A stretch of 64,000 nt of DNA from an uncultured Bacilli bacterium (GCA_944350495.1 CALVOZ010000003.1:124001-188000), one strand, 5' to 3'; counted from the stretch's first letter, positions 1-8,956 are shown. Notes: generated by a model from the sequence alone, not told the origin. Numbers and translations: made by a program.

Positions 1-408
1 AAAAATAGTATATCTAATGTAATTGATGATTATAGTGCTGCATCTATTTCTGTTAAATATGATGATGTAGAGTTTCATAAATTTGCTATATCTAAATATA
101 AACATAAAGATGGTGTAGCAACTGTTACTGTAGCTACTTCAGTTGAATACTATTATAAAAAAATGCAAGATGAAAAAATAATTGAAGGAGATACAAATTT
201 AAAGAAGCAAACTAGGTATGAATGTGATATAATATACATATATGATGAGACTAAGGTACCTAGTGGTGCTAAAGTTTTAGTAATTAATTGTCCTAACTGT
301 GGTGCGAGTATTTCTTCGCTTGGTCATAAAAATTGTGAGTATTGTGGCTCCCAGATTAAGGAAATTAATTTAAGAGCATGGGTTTTAAGCTCTTATAATG
401 AAAGTTAA
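1..408 (+). CDS. C-terminal part of a zinc-ribbon protein (possibly Tim44-like), 5' truncated
   Basis: The frame is open from the first base, so this is the last 135 residues of a longer gene; the ATG at 163 is internal. The fragment has an alternating beta-strand pattern (VEFHKFAISKY, ATVTVATSVEYYY) and then a CPNC...CEYC zinc ribbon near the C-terminus. The strand pattern with a terminal ribbon resembles Tim44-like/zinc-ribbon proteins of Bacillota, but the N-terminal part needed to confirm this is outside the window. The SPFH gene starts 18 bases downstream after an AGGAAAGAGG ribosome site, so the two are probably one operon and may work at the same membrane. Coding frame and zinc ribbon are certain; the family is a guess. 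Confidence 0.7.
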   Translation, partial: KNSISNVIDDYSAASISVKYDDVEFHKFAISKYKHKDGVATVTVATSVEYYYKKMQDEKIIEGDTNLKKQTRYECDIIYIYDETKVPSGAKVLVINCPNCGASISSLGHKNCEYCGSQIKEINLRAWVLSSYNES

Positions 409-426
409 GGAAAGAGGTATAGTTTA

Positions 427-1704
427 ATGGGTTTAATTAAAGCCGCTGTCGGAGCAATCGGCAGCACACTAGGAGATCAATGGGAAGATCTGATTCAATG
501 TGACGATATGGATGAAAACACCTTAATGGTGAAGAAAACTACTAAAAGTGGACAAATTTCAAAAGGTAGTAGAATTATCGTAAAACCAGGACAAGTTGCG
601 GTTATTTACGATTCAGGTTCTATTCTTGATGCGACAGCAGAAGAGGGACCATATACATTTGACCAATCTACATCACCATCATTCTTTGGTGGACAATTTG
701 GTGCAGTTTTTGGCGAAATGTGGCAAAGATTTACATATAATGGAACACCAGCAAAAGAACAAGCTGTATTCTACATTAATGTAAAAGAAATTTTAGATAA
801 TAAATTTGGAACAGCTACTCCAGTACCATTCCAAGATTGGTCACATGCTATTCCAAATCAAATGACTGGTTCTTTAATGCCAATGGGTGTAAAGATTAGA
901 TGTTATGGTAAATATACATTTAAAGTATTTGATCCAGCAATGTTTATGAGAATGTATGCTGGAACAGGTGAGGTAGTAACTAAAGATACAATAATTGATC
1001 AAATGAGTTCTGAAGTTATTGCTGTATTCCAAAATATTTCAAACGAATTAGGAAATAGTAAATATAAAGTTCCAGTACTTGAATTACCAAGTTATACTGA
1101 TGAAATTAAAACTATTATGGATGAAAGAGTATTTGATGAACCTATCCGTAATAGAGGTATTAGAATTGTAGGTTTTGCTGTTGAATCTGTATCATTAGAT
1201 GAAGCTTCTGATAAGAAGATTCAAGAATACGAACACAATGCAAATTCTATGATGCAACAAGGTAGAGTTCTTGATGTTATGGAAGCAGCTGCTGGTAATG
1301 CCAATGGTGCCGCTGCTGGATTTGTAGGACTTGGTATGATGAACATGGGAACACAAGGTATGAGTAATAATGTTATGGCTAATGCTTTTGCCCCAGTAAA
1401 CAATCAAGTTCAACAAGCATTTGATCCATATGCTCAACAAACTCCAGTTCAACCTGCTCAACCTGCTCAACCAGCACCAACTCCAGTTCAAGAACCTGCA
1501 GTTGCTGCTGTAGTAGCACCAGTTCCAGAAGTGAATGCTATTAACTGTCCAAATTGTGGAACACCATCAACTGGTAAGTTTTGCATGAATTGTGGTACAA
1601 AAATTGAAGCACCAGCTCCTGCTGGCCCAAAAAAATGTTCAAAATGTGGTGCTGATGCCTTAGATGGTGCAAAGTTCTGCGTTGAATGTGGACAAACATT
1701 ATAA
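427..1704 (+). CDS. SPFH-domain protein with two C-terminal zinc ribbons (YdjI / virion-core-like family)
   Basis: A 425-residue protein. Residues 1-290 match the SPFH (stomatin/prohibitin/flotillin-like) proteins annotated as YdjI or virion core protein: a start MGLIKAAVGAIG, a 'PGQ.AVIYD.G' segment near residue 55, and an FAVESVSLDE segment before the helical tail. A Gly/Met/Ala-rich stretch and a Pro-Ala-Gln linker (about 340-370) lead to two CxxC...CxxC ribbons (INCPNCG, CMNCG; KCSKCG, CVECG). Such proteins form membrane-associated oligomers; in Bacillus subtilis YdjI works with the PspA homologue in envelope stress, but no pspA gene is visible here. It follows the truncated zinc-ribbon gene and ends at a strong terminator. 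Confidence 0.85.
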   Translation: MGLIKAAVGAIGSTLGDQWEDLIQCDDMDENTLMVKKTTKSGQISKGSRIIVKPGQVAVIYDSGSILDATAEEGPYTFDQSTSPSFFGGQFGAVFGEMWQRFTYNGTPAKEQAVFYINVKEILDNKFGTATPVPFQDWSHAIPNQMTGSLMPMGVKIRCYGKYTFKVFDPAMFMRMYAGTGEVVTKDTIIDQMSSEVIAVFQNISNELGNSKYKVPVLELPSYTDEIKTIMDERVFDEPIRNRGIRIVGFAVESVSLDEASDKKIQEYEHNANSMMQQGRVLDVMEAAAGNANGAAAGFVGLGMMNMGTQGMSNNVMANAFAPVNNQVQQAFDPYAQQTPVQPAQPAQPAPTPVQEPAVAAVVAPVPEVNAINCPNCGTPSTGKFCMNCGTKIEAPAPAGPKKCSKCGADALDGAKFCVECGQTL

Positions 1705-1724
1705 GAGACACATGTCTCTTTTTT
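1704..1724 (+). terminator. Rho-independent terminator of the SPFH operon
   Basis: A six-pair stem AGAGAC/GTCTCT with an ACAT loop is followed by a T tract, directly after the SPFH stop codon. Confidence 0.85.
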
Positions 1725-1725
1725 G

Positions 1726-1755
1726 TTGACAACAATACCCAAAAAATGGTATATT
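1726..1755 (+). promoter_or_regulatory. Sigma-A type promoter of the 6S-like RNA
   Basis: A perfect -35 TTGACA (1726-1731) and a -10 TATATT (1750-1755) are separated by 18 bases. Initiation about seven bases downstream would fall at 1761-1763, exactly where the 5' strand of the closing stem of the RNA begins. Confidence 0.8.
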
Positions 1756-1761
1756 AAAGTT

Positions 1762-1937
1762 GCTAGAGAATTAGGTTGCCTTTTTCTGAAAAACCTACTA
1801 AATTAACGAATTGGGAGTCAGCGGCATTAAGCGGTGTTGAATACTTTAATTTATTAAAGAATCCTAAAGTTTAATCCAAGACACCCACCTGGAAGACCAG
1901 GTTTATCGTTGTTGGCGCCTATTCTTTGGCTTTTTTT
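1762..1937 (+). ncRNA. ssrS: 6S RNA candidate
   Basis: About 176 bases, the usual 6S length. The 5' end (GCTAGAGAATTAGG, 1762-1775) pairs almost completely with the 3' end (CCTATTCTTTGGC, 1918-1930), closing a long rod, and a run of seven T follows. Near the 3' side CACCCACCTGG, an AAGA loop and CCAGG give the small hairpin seen before the distal closing stem in 6S RNAs, followed by GGCGCC. The promoter position agrees with the start of the stem. 6S RNA binds sigma-A RNA polymerase as an open-complex mimic. The downstream exonuclease has no promoter that I can see, so its mRNA may arise by read-through. No other RNA family I know fits; the assignment is by structure and remembered consensus, not a covariance search. 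Confidence 0.75.
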
Positions 1938-1953
1938 ATTGTTGGGAGGAAGT

Positions 1954-2550
1954 ATGAACCAATTACTAGATGAAACTTATGTAGTTTTCGATTTAGAAAC
2001 TACTGGATTAGATCCAAAAGATGGAAATTCAATTATTGAAATCGGTGCTGTAAGAGTGAAGAATAATAAAATTATTGATAGATTTGAAGAATTAATTGAT
2101 CCTCATATGAAATTAAGCAGTGAAATAATTAAAATAACCAATATTACTGATGAAATGTTAATTGGTAAGGATAATGAACAAAACGTTGTAAAAAAGTTTA
2201 TAACTTGGGCTGGAAATGATATTTTAGTTGCACATAATGCTAAATTTGATTTATCGTTTATGGAAATGGCATGCTTTAAATATAATCTCGGAAGATTTAA
2301 TTTTAATGTTATTGATACTTTAGGAATTTCTAGATTTTTAGAGCCTGGTGAAAGGTTTCACAATTTAACAGTATTGATGAATAGATATAATGTTGAATGG
2401 GATGAAACCAAACATCACCGTGCTGATTATGATTCAGAAGGGACAAGTTTAATTCTTTATGAAATGTTAAAAAAATTAAGAGAGAAAAATGTTAATACAT
2501 TTGCTGAATTGATGAATAAGCCTAGAATTGTTTTAAATAAAAAAATGTAA
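1954..2550 (+). CDS. DEDDh 3'-5' exonuclease (DnaQ/PolC-epsilon type)
   Basis: 198 residues from ATG 1954, which has a GGGAGGA site six bases upstream; a longer frame starting at 1909 would run inside the 6S RNA and is rejected. All exonuclease motifs are present: Exo I VFDLETTGLDP (Asp, Glu), Exo II VAHNAKFDLSF (Asp), Exo III HHRADYDSE (His and Asp of the DEDDh type). It looks like the exonuclease module of PolC standing alone, and could proofread or serve in repair and RNA trimming. A free-standing DnaQ-like protein of about 200 residues is common in Bacillota. It lies directly behind the 6S RNA, 16 bases after its T tract. Confidence 0.9.
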   Translation: MNQLLDETYVVFDLETTGLDPKDGNSIIEIGAVRVKNNKIIDRFEELIDPHMKLSSEIIKITNITDEMLIGKDNEQNVVKKFITWAGNDILVAHNAKFDLSFMEMACFKYNLGRFNFNVIDTLGISRFLEPGERFHNLTVLMNRYNVEWDETKHHRADYDSEGTSLILYEMLKKLREKNVNTFAELMNKPRIVLNKKM

Positions 2551-2599
2551 GAATGCTTTCATTTTTTTGTCAACTAACTGTATTAATTTTTAAAGAATA

Positions 2600-2628
2600 T
2601 TGAATTATTACCAATTATAAGTTATGAT
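2600..2628 (+). promoter_or_regulatory. Promoter of first duplicated zinc-ribbon membrane protein
   Basis: TTGAAT (2600-2605), 17 bases, TATGAT (2623-2628). The -10 region and everything down to the start codon are repeated almost exactly before the second copy (3361-3389). Confidence 0.65.
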
Positions 2629-2656
2629 ATAAATATAGAGTAGGAGAGTAGTAATT

Positions 2657-3322
2657 ATGAATCAAAATTACAATAGTGTTAGTCCAACATTACCAGTTAA
2701 GACTAGCACAAATTACAATTTATTTATTTTTATTTGTATGGCAGTAGTGGTTGTTGGATGTCTATTTCCATTTCTTTCAGTTTCTATATTTGGGGTTACT
2801 GAATCAACCAATTATTTATATTATGATGGAAATTTCAAGGATGGAATTTTTGTTATTGGCGCTTTAATTATTGCTTTAATTGGTATTTTTAAAAACAATT
2901 ATAAGTTAGCAATGTTCTTTATTCTTGCGGGAATTGCTGTTTTTATATATGATGTAGTTGATACTTTGAATTTAATGAAAGAATATGATACCTGGATTGA
3001 AGATGCTATTAGTTTTGGTGTTGGTGCTTATATTGTTGGTGCAGGCTTAGTTGGTGCATTTATTTCAACTTTTTTGGCTAACAAAAATAAACCAGTTATT
3101 GCGCCAATTAATAATGTTGTTCCAACTCCAGTTACTGGATATGTACAACCAAACGGTTATATTAATCAACCACAACCAAATAATTTTGTAAATCCAACAG
3201 CAACAATAAATAATGCATTTGTAAATAACCAACAACAATTTCAAACAGCAGTTCCATGTCCATACTGTGGAAGTCCGCGTAATGAAGGTGCTTTTTGTAA
3301 ATCATGTGGTGGTAAATATTAA
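2657..3322 (+). CDS. Four-helix membrane protein with C-terminal zinc ribbon, copy 1
   Basis: 221 residues, function unknown. Four hydrophobic segments lie near residues 20-45, 70-85, 90-110 and 120-140. A Pro/Asn/Gln-rich linker (about 150-195) leads to a final zinc ribbon CPYCGSPRNEG/FCKSCGG. The start has a GGAG site. The next gene is a diverged copy of equal length whose linker and ribbon are almost unchanged while the membrane part has drifted. Zinc ribbons on small membrane proteins of this kind are found in many Bacillota without a known role. The shared ribbon with the SPFH protein and the VWA protein at 31.6 kb suggests a common binding partner, which is inference. Confidence 0.8.
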   Translation: MNQNYNSVSPTLPVKTSTNYNLFIFICMAVVVVGCLFPFLSVSIFGVTESTNYLYYDGNFKDGIFVIGALIIALIGIFKNNYKLAMFFILAGIAVFIYDVVDTLNLMKEYDTWIEDAISFGVGAYIVGAGLVGAFISTFLANKNKPVIAPINNVVPTPVTGYVQPNGYINQPQPNNFVNPTATINNAFVNNQQQFQTAVPCPYCGSPRNEGAFCKSCGGKY

Positions 3323-3327
3323 TATTT

Positions 3328-3351
3328 AAGAAGCAAATGCTTCTTTTTTTT
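3328..3351 (+). terminator. Terminator of copy 1
   Basis: Stem AAGAAGC/GCTTCTT with loop AAAT and a long T run. The same stem recurs after copy 2, so the duplicated unit included the terminator. Confidence 0.85.
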
Positions 3352-3360
3352 AAATAATTA

Positions 3361-3389
3361 TTGAAATTCAATTAATTATAAGCTATGAT
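3361..3389 (+). promoter_or_regulatory. Promoter of second zinc-ribbon membrane protein
   Basis: TTGAAA (3361-3366), 17 bases, TATGAT (3384-3389). From the -10 to the start codon it is nearly identical to the promoter region of copy 1. Confidence 0.65.
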
Positions 3390-3417
3390 ATAAATATAGA
3401 GTAGGAGAGTAGTAATT

Positions 3418-4083
3418 ATGAATCAAAATTACAATGTTGTTAATTCAGTTTCAACAGTTAAAACTGGATCAAATATCAATTTTATTATTTTTGCATGTAT
3501 GGCGGTGGCAATTATAGGCTGTTTTTTACCGTTTTTAACTGTTTCATTTATGGGAATTACTGAATCTATTAATTATGTTTATCAAGATGGCAAATTATTA
3601 GACGGTGTGTATGTTATTGCACTTTTAATAATTGGTGGGTTTACAATTGTCAAAGGAAATTATAAAGGTGCTTTGGGTTGTATTGCTATAGCAATCGCAC
3701 TATTTGTATATGATGTTATTGATGTTCAAGAAGTATTTGAAGAAACAAGAATATATGGTGATGATGTTTGTAAATATGGTGTTGGTTTTTATATGATTGC
3801 TGTAGGATTAGTTGGTAGTCTAATTTCTTCTTTTATTGGAAATAAAAATAATAAGTCAGTAGCATCCAATGTTACAACTGTGGTAACACCAGTATCAGGA
3901 TATGTGCAACCAAATGGTTATATTAATCAACCACAACCAAATAATTTTGTAAATCCAACACCAACAGTAAATAATGCATTTGTAAATAACCAACAACAAT
4001 TTCAAACAGTAGCTTCATGCCCATACTGTGGAAGTCCGCGTAATGAAGGTACTTTTTGTAAATCATGTGGTGGCAAATATTAA
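3418..4083 (+). CDS. Four-helix membrane protein with C-terminal zinc ribbon, copy 2
   Basis: 221 residues, the same length and architecture as the preceding gene: N-terminal MNQNYN, four hydrophobic segments, a Pro/Asn/Gln linker containing PNGYINQPQPNNFVNPT and a C-terminal ribbon CPYCGSPRNEG/FCKSCGG. Linker and ribbon are nearly identical between copies at the DNA level too; residues 10-150 differ much more. The copies have separate promoters and separate terminators, so they are independent transcription units from a tandem duplication of a whole cassette. Function unknown. Confidence 0.8.
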   Translation: MNQNYNVVNSVSTVKTGSNINFIIFACMAVAIIGCFLPFLTVSFMGITESINYVYQDGKLLDGVYVIALLIIGGFTIVKGNYKGALGCIAIAIALFVYDVIDVQEVFEETRIYGDDVCKYGVGFYMIAVGLVGSLISSFIGNKNNKSVASNVTTVVTPVSGYVQPNGYINQPQPNNFVNPTPTVNNAFVNNQQQFQTVASCPYCGSPRNEGTFCKSCGGKY

Positions 4084-4088
4084 TATTT

Positions 4089-4111
4089 AAGAAGCAGAAG
4101 CTTCTTTTTTT
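4089..4111 (+). terminator. Terminator of copy 2
   Basis: Stem AAGAAGC/GCTTCTT with loop AGAA and seven T. Confidence 0.85.
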
Positions 4112-4160
4112 GTATAATTTTAAATATTTATTCTCAATATTAAGTGAAAGGAGGATAAAT

Positions 4161-4937
4161 ATGGCACGCCATAAAGTAGAAATTTGTGGCGTGAATACTG
4201 CGAATTTAAAAGTTTTAACAAATGAAGAAATGATTTCATTATTTAAAAAATATCGATCAGGAGATCTATTAGCTAAAGAAGAATTAATAAATGGGAATTT
4301 AAAATTAGTTTTATCAATTCTAAAAAAATATAATAATCGAACTGATAATATGGACGATTTATTTCAAGTCGGTTGCATCGGGCTTATTAAAGCTATTGAT
4401 AATTTTGATTTATCGCATGAAGTTAGATTTTCAACTTATGCGGTTCCAATGATTTTAGGAGAGGTTAAAAGATATTTAAGAGATAATAATAATGTTAAGA
4501 TTTCTAGAAGTATTAAAGATTTATCATATAAAGTATCAAAATTGAAAGAAAAATTAACTCTTGATTTAGGATGTGAACCTTCAGTTACTTTAATTAGTAG
4601 TATTTTAGGAATTGCGGAAAACGAGATTATTTTGGCTATAGATTCGACAAAAGATTCTCTTAGTATGTTTGATCCAATTTATAATGATGGTGGAGATGTT
4701 ATTTATCTATGTGACCAATTAGCTGATAAGAAAAATAATAATTATTCACTTGAAGAGAAAATTGGTCTAAATGACGCTTTAAATAGCCTTAAAGCAAAAG
4801 AAAGATATGTCATTGAGGAAAGATACTATTTTGGGAAAACGCAAATGGAATTAAGTCAAGAATTAGGTATAAGCCAGGCTCAAATTTCACGTTTAGAAAA
4901 GAGCGGTTTAGATACAATAAAAAAGAAGATATTGTAA
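4161..4937 (+). CDS. sigG: RNA polymerase sporulation sigma factor SigG
   Basis: 258 residues from ATG 4161, behind AAAGGAGG; a longer frame from 4065 crosses the previous terminator and is rejected. The N-terminus MARHKVEICGVNTANLKVL closely matches B. subtilis SigG, whose N-terminus carries KVEICGV. Region 2 has DDLFQVGCIGLIKAIDNFD and RFSTYAVPMILGEVKRYLRD; region 3 follows; region 4 has GKTQMELSQELGISQAQIS with its helix-turn-helix. SigG drives late forespore transcription, including spoIVB, which is also in this window. The gene is alone here, whereas in Bacillus it follows spoIIGA-sigE. SigF is the close alternative, but the N-terminus favours SigG. Confidence 0.93.
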   Translation: MARHKVEICGVNTANLKVLTNEEMISLFKKYRSGDLLAKEELINGNLKLVLSILKKYNNRTDNMDDLFQVGCIGLIKAIDNFDLSHEVRFSTYAVPMILGEVKRYLRDNNNVKISRSIKDLSYKVSKLKEKLTLDLGCEPSVTLISSILGIAENEIILAIDSTKDSLSMFDPIYNDGGDVIYLCDQLADKKNNNYSLEEKIGLNDALNSLKAKERYVIEERYYFGKTQMELSQELGISQAQISRLEKSGLDTIKKKIL

Positions 4938-4981
4938 TATTTAAACAAAAGTGTCAAATGTAGATTTTTAATAAGAAACCA

Positions 4982-5011
4982 TTGCCGAAAAATGCCGTTT
5001 CATGATATAAT
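4982..5011 (+). promoter_or_regulatory. Promoter of pflB-pflA
   Basis: Extended -10 TGATATAAT ending at 5011, with a weak -35 TTGCCG (4982-4987) 18 bases before TATAAT. No clear operator or riboswitch is seen between it and the ATG at 5037. Confidence 0.6.
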
Positions 5012-5036
5012 TGATAACGTCGATAGGAGTGATAAA

Positions 5037-7280
5037 ATGAACAACAAATTTGATTTACAATGGAGAGCCTTTCAAGGTACAGAATGGAAGGATTCTGTAA
5101 ATGTAGCAAAATTTATAGAAGAAAATTATACTGAATATACTGGTGATGATTCTTTTTTAGTAGGACCTACTGAAAAAACTAAGGCAGTTTTAGCTAAAGT
5201 AGATGAATTAACTGCCTTAGAATTAAAAAAAGGTGTATTAGATATTGAAGTAAATAGAGTATCTGGTATAGATAATTTTGAACCAGGATATATTGATAAG
5301 GACAATGAGGTTATTGTCGGTCTACAAACAGATGCACCACTAAAGAGAATCGTTAATCCATATGGTGGTATGAGAATGGTTGAGCAAGCTTTATCTGCTT
5401 ATGGTTATGAATTAAACAGTGATATTAAAAAACACTTTAATACATATCGTAGAACTCATAACGATGGTGTTTTCTCAGCTTATACATCAGATATTAGAAA
5501 AGCAAGACACGTTGGATTATTAACAGGACTACCTGATGCATATGGTCGTGGTAGAATAATTGGTGATTACCGCCGTATCGCGCTATATGGTACAGATTAT
5601 TTAATGGAACAAAAACAAGCTGATTTCAAAAAATTAGAAGAACAAGAACTAAATGAATACAATATTCGTCTACGTGAAGAGTTAACTTTACAATATAACG
5701 CTTTAAAAGATATAGCTAAGATGGCTGAAAGATATGGTTTTAATATAACTCAACCAGCTGCTAATGCTAAAGAAGCTGTACAATGGTTATATTTTGGTTA
5801 TTTAGCTGCTATTAAAGAAAATAATGGCGCTGCAATGAGTTTAGGTAGGACATCTACATTCTTAGATATTTATATTGAAAGGGATATCAAAGAAGGAAGA
5901 TTAACTGAAGAAACAGCTCAAGAATTAATCGATCAATTTATTATTAAACTTCGAATTGCAAGACATTTACGAACACCTGAATATAATGAATTATTTGCAG
6001 GTGATCCAACTTGGGTTACTGAGTCAATTGGTGGTATGTTAAATGAAACTAAATCATTAGTAACTAAAAACTCATTCCGTTACTTACATACTTTAATTAA
6101 TTTATCATCAGCACCAGAACCAAATATGACAATATTATGGTCAGATAAATTACCAATTAATTTTAAGAATTATTGTTCTAAGATTTCAATTTTAACAGAT
6201 TCAATTCAATATGAAAATGATGAAGAGATGCGTCCAATTCACGGTAGTGATTATGCGATTGCTTGTTGTGTATCAGCAATGACAGTTGGTAAACAAATGC
6301 AATTCTTTGGAGCTCGTTGTAACCTAGCGAAAGCTTTATTATATTCAATTAATGGTGGTTTTGATGAAGTTAAAGGTGATAAAGTTGTTGAAGGATTTGA
6401 ACCAATGACTGATGAATACTTAGATTATGATAAAGTTATGGAATCATATAATAAAATGATGGATAAGGTTGCTAAAACATATGTAGATGCAATGAATATC
6501 ATTCACTATATGCATGACAAATACGCATATGAAGCTGGTCAAATGGCACTTCACGATACAGATCCTGAAAAATTAATGGCATTTGGTATTGCGGGATTCT
6601 CAGTTGCAGTTGATTCTTTATCAGCTATCAAATATGCTAAAGTAAAACCAATTAGAAATGAAAATGGTATTGCCGTTGATTTTGAAATTGAAGGTGATTT
6701 CCCTAAATATGGAAATGATGATGACCGTGTTGATCAAATTGGTGTTGAATTAGCTCAATCTTTCTATGATAAGTTAGCATCTCATCCATTATATAAGGGT
6801 GCTAAACCTACATTATCAATCTTGACTATCACATCAAACGTTGTATATGGTAAAAAAACAGGTTCTACACCTGATGGTAGAAAAGCTGGAGTAGCTTTTG
6901 CTCCTGGTGCTAACCCAATGCATGGAAGAGATACTAATGGAGCGATTGCTTCGCTAAACAGTGTAGCAAAAATTAAATATAAAAGTTGCTGCGAAGATGG
7001 CATTTCAAATACATTCTCAATTGTTCCATCAGCATTAGGACACACAGAAGAAGAAAGAATTCAAAATTTAACAAATTTACTTGATGGATACTTCACTCGT
7101 GGAGCTCAACATCTTAATGTAAACGTATTAAATAGAGAAACATTGATAGACGCGATGGAAAACCCTGACAAATATCCAACATTGACAATTCGTGTATCAG
7201 GATATGCGGTTAGATTCAATCGTTTAAGTAAAGAACAACAATTAGAAGTAATTAATCGTACATTCCACGGAACAATTTAA
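5037..7280 (+). CDS. pflB: Formate C-acetyltransferase (pyruvate formate-lyase)
   Basis: 747 residues from ATG 5037 (AGGAGTG upstream); the frame continues upstream to 4992 but without a ribosome site. The glycyl-radical enzyme converts pyruvate and CoA to acetyl-CoA and formate under anaerobic conditions. The adjacent active-site cysteines are in IACCVSAM (about residues 410-411), and the radical glycine is in RVSGYAVRF near residue 722, followed by the typical end RTFHGTI. Length is normal for PflB. The next gene, its activase, overlaps by one base (TAATG), so both are made together. This is good evidence for mixed-acid fermentation. Confidence 0.97.
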   Translation: MNNKFDLQWRAFQGTEWKDSVNVAKFIEENYTEYTGDDSFLVGPTEKTKAVLAKVDELTALELKKGVLDIEVNRVSGIDNFEPGYIDKDNEVIVGLQTDAPLKRIVNPYGGMRMVEQALSAYGYELNSDIKKHFNTYRRTHNDGVFSAYTSDIRKARHVGLLTGLPDAYGRGRIIGDYRRIALYGTDYLMEQKQADFKKLEEQELNEYNIRLREELTLQYNALKDIAKMAERYGFNITQPAANAKEAVQWLYFGYLAAIKENNGAAMSLGRTSTFLDIYIERDIKEGRLTEETAQELIDQFIIKLRIARHLRTPEYNELFAGDPTWVTESIGGMLNETKSLVTKNSFRYLHTLINLSSAPEPNMTILWSDKLPINFKNYCSKISILTDSIQYENDEEMRPIHGSDYAIACCVSAMTVGKQMQFFGARCNLAKALLYSINGGFDEVKGDKVVEGFEPMTDEYLDYDKVMESYNKMMDKVAKTYVDAMNIIHYMHDKYAYEAGQMALHDTDPEKLMAFGIAGFSVAVDSLSAIKYAKVKPIRNENGIAVDFEIEGDFPKYGNDDDRVDQIGVELAQSFYDKLASHPLYKGAKPTLSILTITSNVVYGKKTGSTPDGRKAGVAFAPGANPMHGRDTNGAIASLNSVAKIKYKSCCEDGISNTFSIVPSALGHTEEERIQNLTNLLDGYFTRGAQHLNVNVLNRETLIDAMENPDKYPTLTIRVSGYAVRFNRLSKEQQLEVINRTFHGTI

Positions 7281-7978
7281 TGCAAGGATATATTGATTCG
7301 ATAGAAACCATGGGCCTAGTTGATGGCCCTGGTATTCGAATGGTTGTTTTCTTAAAAGGTTGTCAATTAAGATGTTTATACTGTCATAATCCAGAGACTT
7401 GGGATTATGTCCATTCAAAAATAATGACTAGTGATGAAATCGCTGATATGGTTAAGAATAATATGAGTTATTATAAAAATGGTGGAGTTACATTTAGTGG
7501 TGGAGAACCATTACTTCAACCAAAATTTTTAATTGAATGTTTAAAGAAAATTAAACAGTTAGGAATTCATACTGCTTTAGATACCGCTGGTCATGGAATT
7601 GGTCAATATGAAGAAATACTAGATTACACTGATTTAGTAATTTTAGACATTAAAGGAATTACTAATGAAGGATATAAATATGTAACTGGTCAAAACCTTG
7701 ATGAATTTAATAAATTTATTGAGGTTGTAAAACAAAAGAATAAAAAACTATGGATTAGGCAAGTAGTAGTACCCGGAATAAATAATACGGTTGAATATAT
7801 GAAGGACTTAAAAAAATATTTGAAGCAATTTAATAATATTGAGAAAGTCGAACTATTACCATATCATTTATACGGTGTTGAAAAATATAAAAAATTAGGT
7901 ATTCCATATCGTCTAGATGGGGTTGAGCCATTAAATGATGAAGATATGGAACCGTTTTATGCAATATTAAAGGACTAA
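7280..7978 (+). CDS. pflA: Pyruvate formate-lyase activating enzyme
   Basis: 232 residues; radical SAM enzyme that installs the glycyl radical on PflB. The [4Fe-4S] motif CxxxCxxC is CQLRCLYC near residues 29-36, followed by HNPETW, and the SAM-binding GGE is in VTFSGGEPLL. The C-terminal VELLPYHLYGVEKYKKLG is typical of PflA. The ATG overlaps the pflB stop codon (TAATG) and has no strong ribosome site of its own, so translation is probably coupled. The end of the gene is part of its terminator hairpin. Confidence 0.96.
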   Translation: MQGYIDSIETMGLVDGPGIRMVVFLKGCQLRCLYCHNPETWDYVHSKIMTSDEIADMVKNNMSYYKNGGVTFSGGEPLLQPKFLIECLKKIKQLGIHTALDTAGHGIGQYEEILDYTDLVILDIKGITNEGYKYVTGQNLDEFNKFIEVVKQKNKKLWIRQVVVPGINNTVEYMKDLKKYLKQFNNIEKVELLPYHLYGVEKYKKLGIPYRLDGVEPLNDEDMEPFYAILKD

Positions 7979-7988
7979 GTCCTTTTTT
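7969..7988 (+). terminator. Terminator of pflB-pflA
   Basis: Stem AAAGGAC/GTCCTTT with the stop codon TAA as loop, then T-rich sequence. Confidence 0.85.
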
Positions 7989-8027
7989 ATTTTTTAATTA
8001 TTTGTTATAATTAAGCAGGTGAAAATA

Positions 8028-8864
8028 ATGAATGAATTAAAATTAATAGTTAATCGAGAAATGGGCTTGGTAGAATATTTAGCTAGTCATAGTGATTATT
8101 CTAAATCTAAAATTAAGTCATTATTAAAATACAAAAAAATATATATTAATAATTCAAATAAATTTAAGTTACCTTATAGATTAAAAATGAATGATCAAAT
8201 AACTATTGATTTGGTTATAAAAGAGAAATTACCGTTCGAAATAATATATGAAGATAGTGAAATAATTGTTGTAAATAAAAAAGCTGGTTTGTTAACCATT
8301 GCAAACTATAATGAATCTGAAATAACCTTATATCATCAAGTTAGAGAATACGCCAATAAACATAATTTTAAATTATTTATAGTACATCGCCTTGATAAAG
8401 AAACTTCAGGTATTGTAATGTTTGCTAAAAGCGAAAGAATAAAAATGTTATATCAAGATAACTGGAATGAATTAGTTAAAACAAGAGGATATGTTGCCGT
8501 TGTTGAAGGCATAATTAAGAAAAGTGGTAGAATTGATAATCTTTTATATGAAGAAAAAAATACATTTGTCCACAGTTCCAAACTAGGTAAAAGAGCTGTA
8601 ACCAATTATAAGCCTATTAAACATAATAATTTATATACTTTACTTGATATCAATATAGAAACCGGCAGAAAAAATCAAATTAGAGTTCATTTATCTGAAT
8701 TAGGGCACCCAATTATTGGTGACAAAAAATATGGTTCTAAAGTCAATCCTGTTAAACGTTTGGGTCTTCATGCATATAAGTTAGAAATAATGCATCCAAT
8801 TACAAGAAAATACTTTAATTTTGAAGTTAAAATTCCTAAAATATTCAATAAAATAGTAGATTAA
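8028..8864 (+). CDS. RluA-family ribosomal large subunit pseudouridine synthase
   Basis: 278 residues from ATG 8028. A GTG at 8019 is part of the ribosome site AGGTGA and not a start. An S4-like N-terminal domain (residues 10-60) precedes the catalytic domain. The catalytic aspartate is in VHRLDKETSGIVMFAKS, and the later ETGRKNQIRVHLSELGHPIIGD and LGLHAYKLEIMHP motifs are typical of RluC/RluD. It should isomerise specific uridines of 23S rRNA. Which RluA subfamily it belongs to cannot be told from motifs alone. Confidence 0.92.
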   Translation: MNELKLIVNREMGLVEYLASHSDYSKSKIKSLLKYKKIYINNSNKFKLPYRLKMNDQITIDLVIKEKLPFEIIYEDSEIIVVNKKAGLLTIANYNESEITLYHQVREYANKHNFKLFIVHRLDKETSGIVMFAKSERIKMLYQDNWNELVKTRGYVAVVEGIIKKSGRIDNLLYEEKNTFVHSSKLGKRAVTNYKPIKHNNLYTLLDINIETGRKNQIRVHLSELGHPIIGDKKYGSKVNPVKRLGLHAYKLEIMHPITRKYFNFEVKIPKIFNKIVD

Positions 8865-8876
8865 CTGCTATTTTTT
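8850..8876 (+). terminator. Terminator of the pseudouridine synthase gene
   Basis: AAATAG...CTATTT stem around the stop codon followed by six T. Confidence 0.65.
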
Positions 8877-8894
8877 AATTTTGCATATTTACTG

Positions 8895-8923
8895 TTGTCT
8901 TTTTTTTAATTTTATAATATAAT
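8895..8923 (+). promoter_or_regulatory. Promoter of the small secreted protein gene
   Basis: TTGTCT (8895-8900), 17 bases, TATAAT (8918-8923). Confidence 0.65.
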
Positions 8924-8956
8924 ATTAACTCGGATGATTTAGATAGGGGGCATAAT

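Noticed and set aside
596..784. Open frame inside the SPFH gene, and similar frames opposite or inside other genes (for example 1195-1491, 6782-7045, 10474-10704, 51395-51769)
   Set aside because: They are shadows of well-supported genes and carry no motif.
1440..1500. Short direct repeats in the SPFH gene
   Set aside because: They code for a Pro-Ala-Gln linker between domains; not a CRISPR or regulatory repeat.
1909..1953. N-terminal extension of the exonuclease
   Set aside because: It lies in the 6S RNA and its T tract; ATG 1954 has the ribosome site.
4065..4160. N-terminal extension of SigG
   Set aside because: It reads through the terminator of the previous gene; ATG 4161 follows AAAGGAGG and matches the SigG start.
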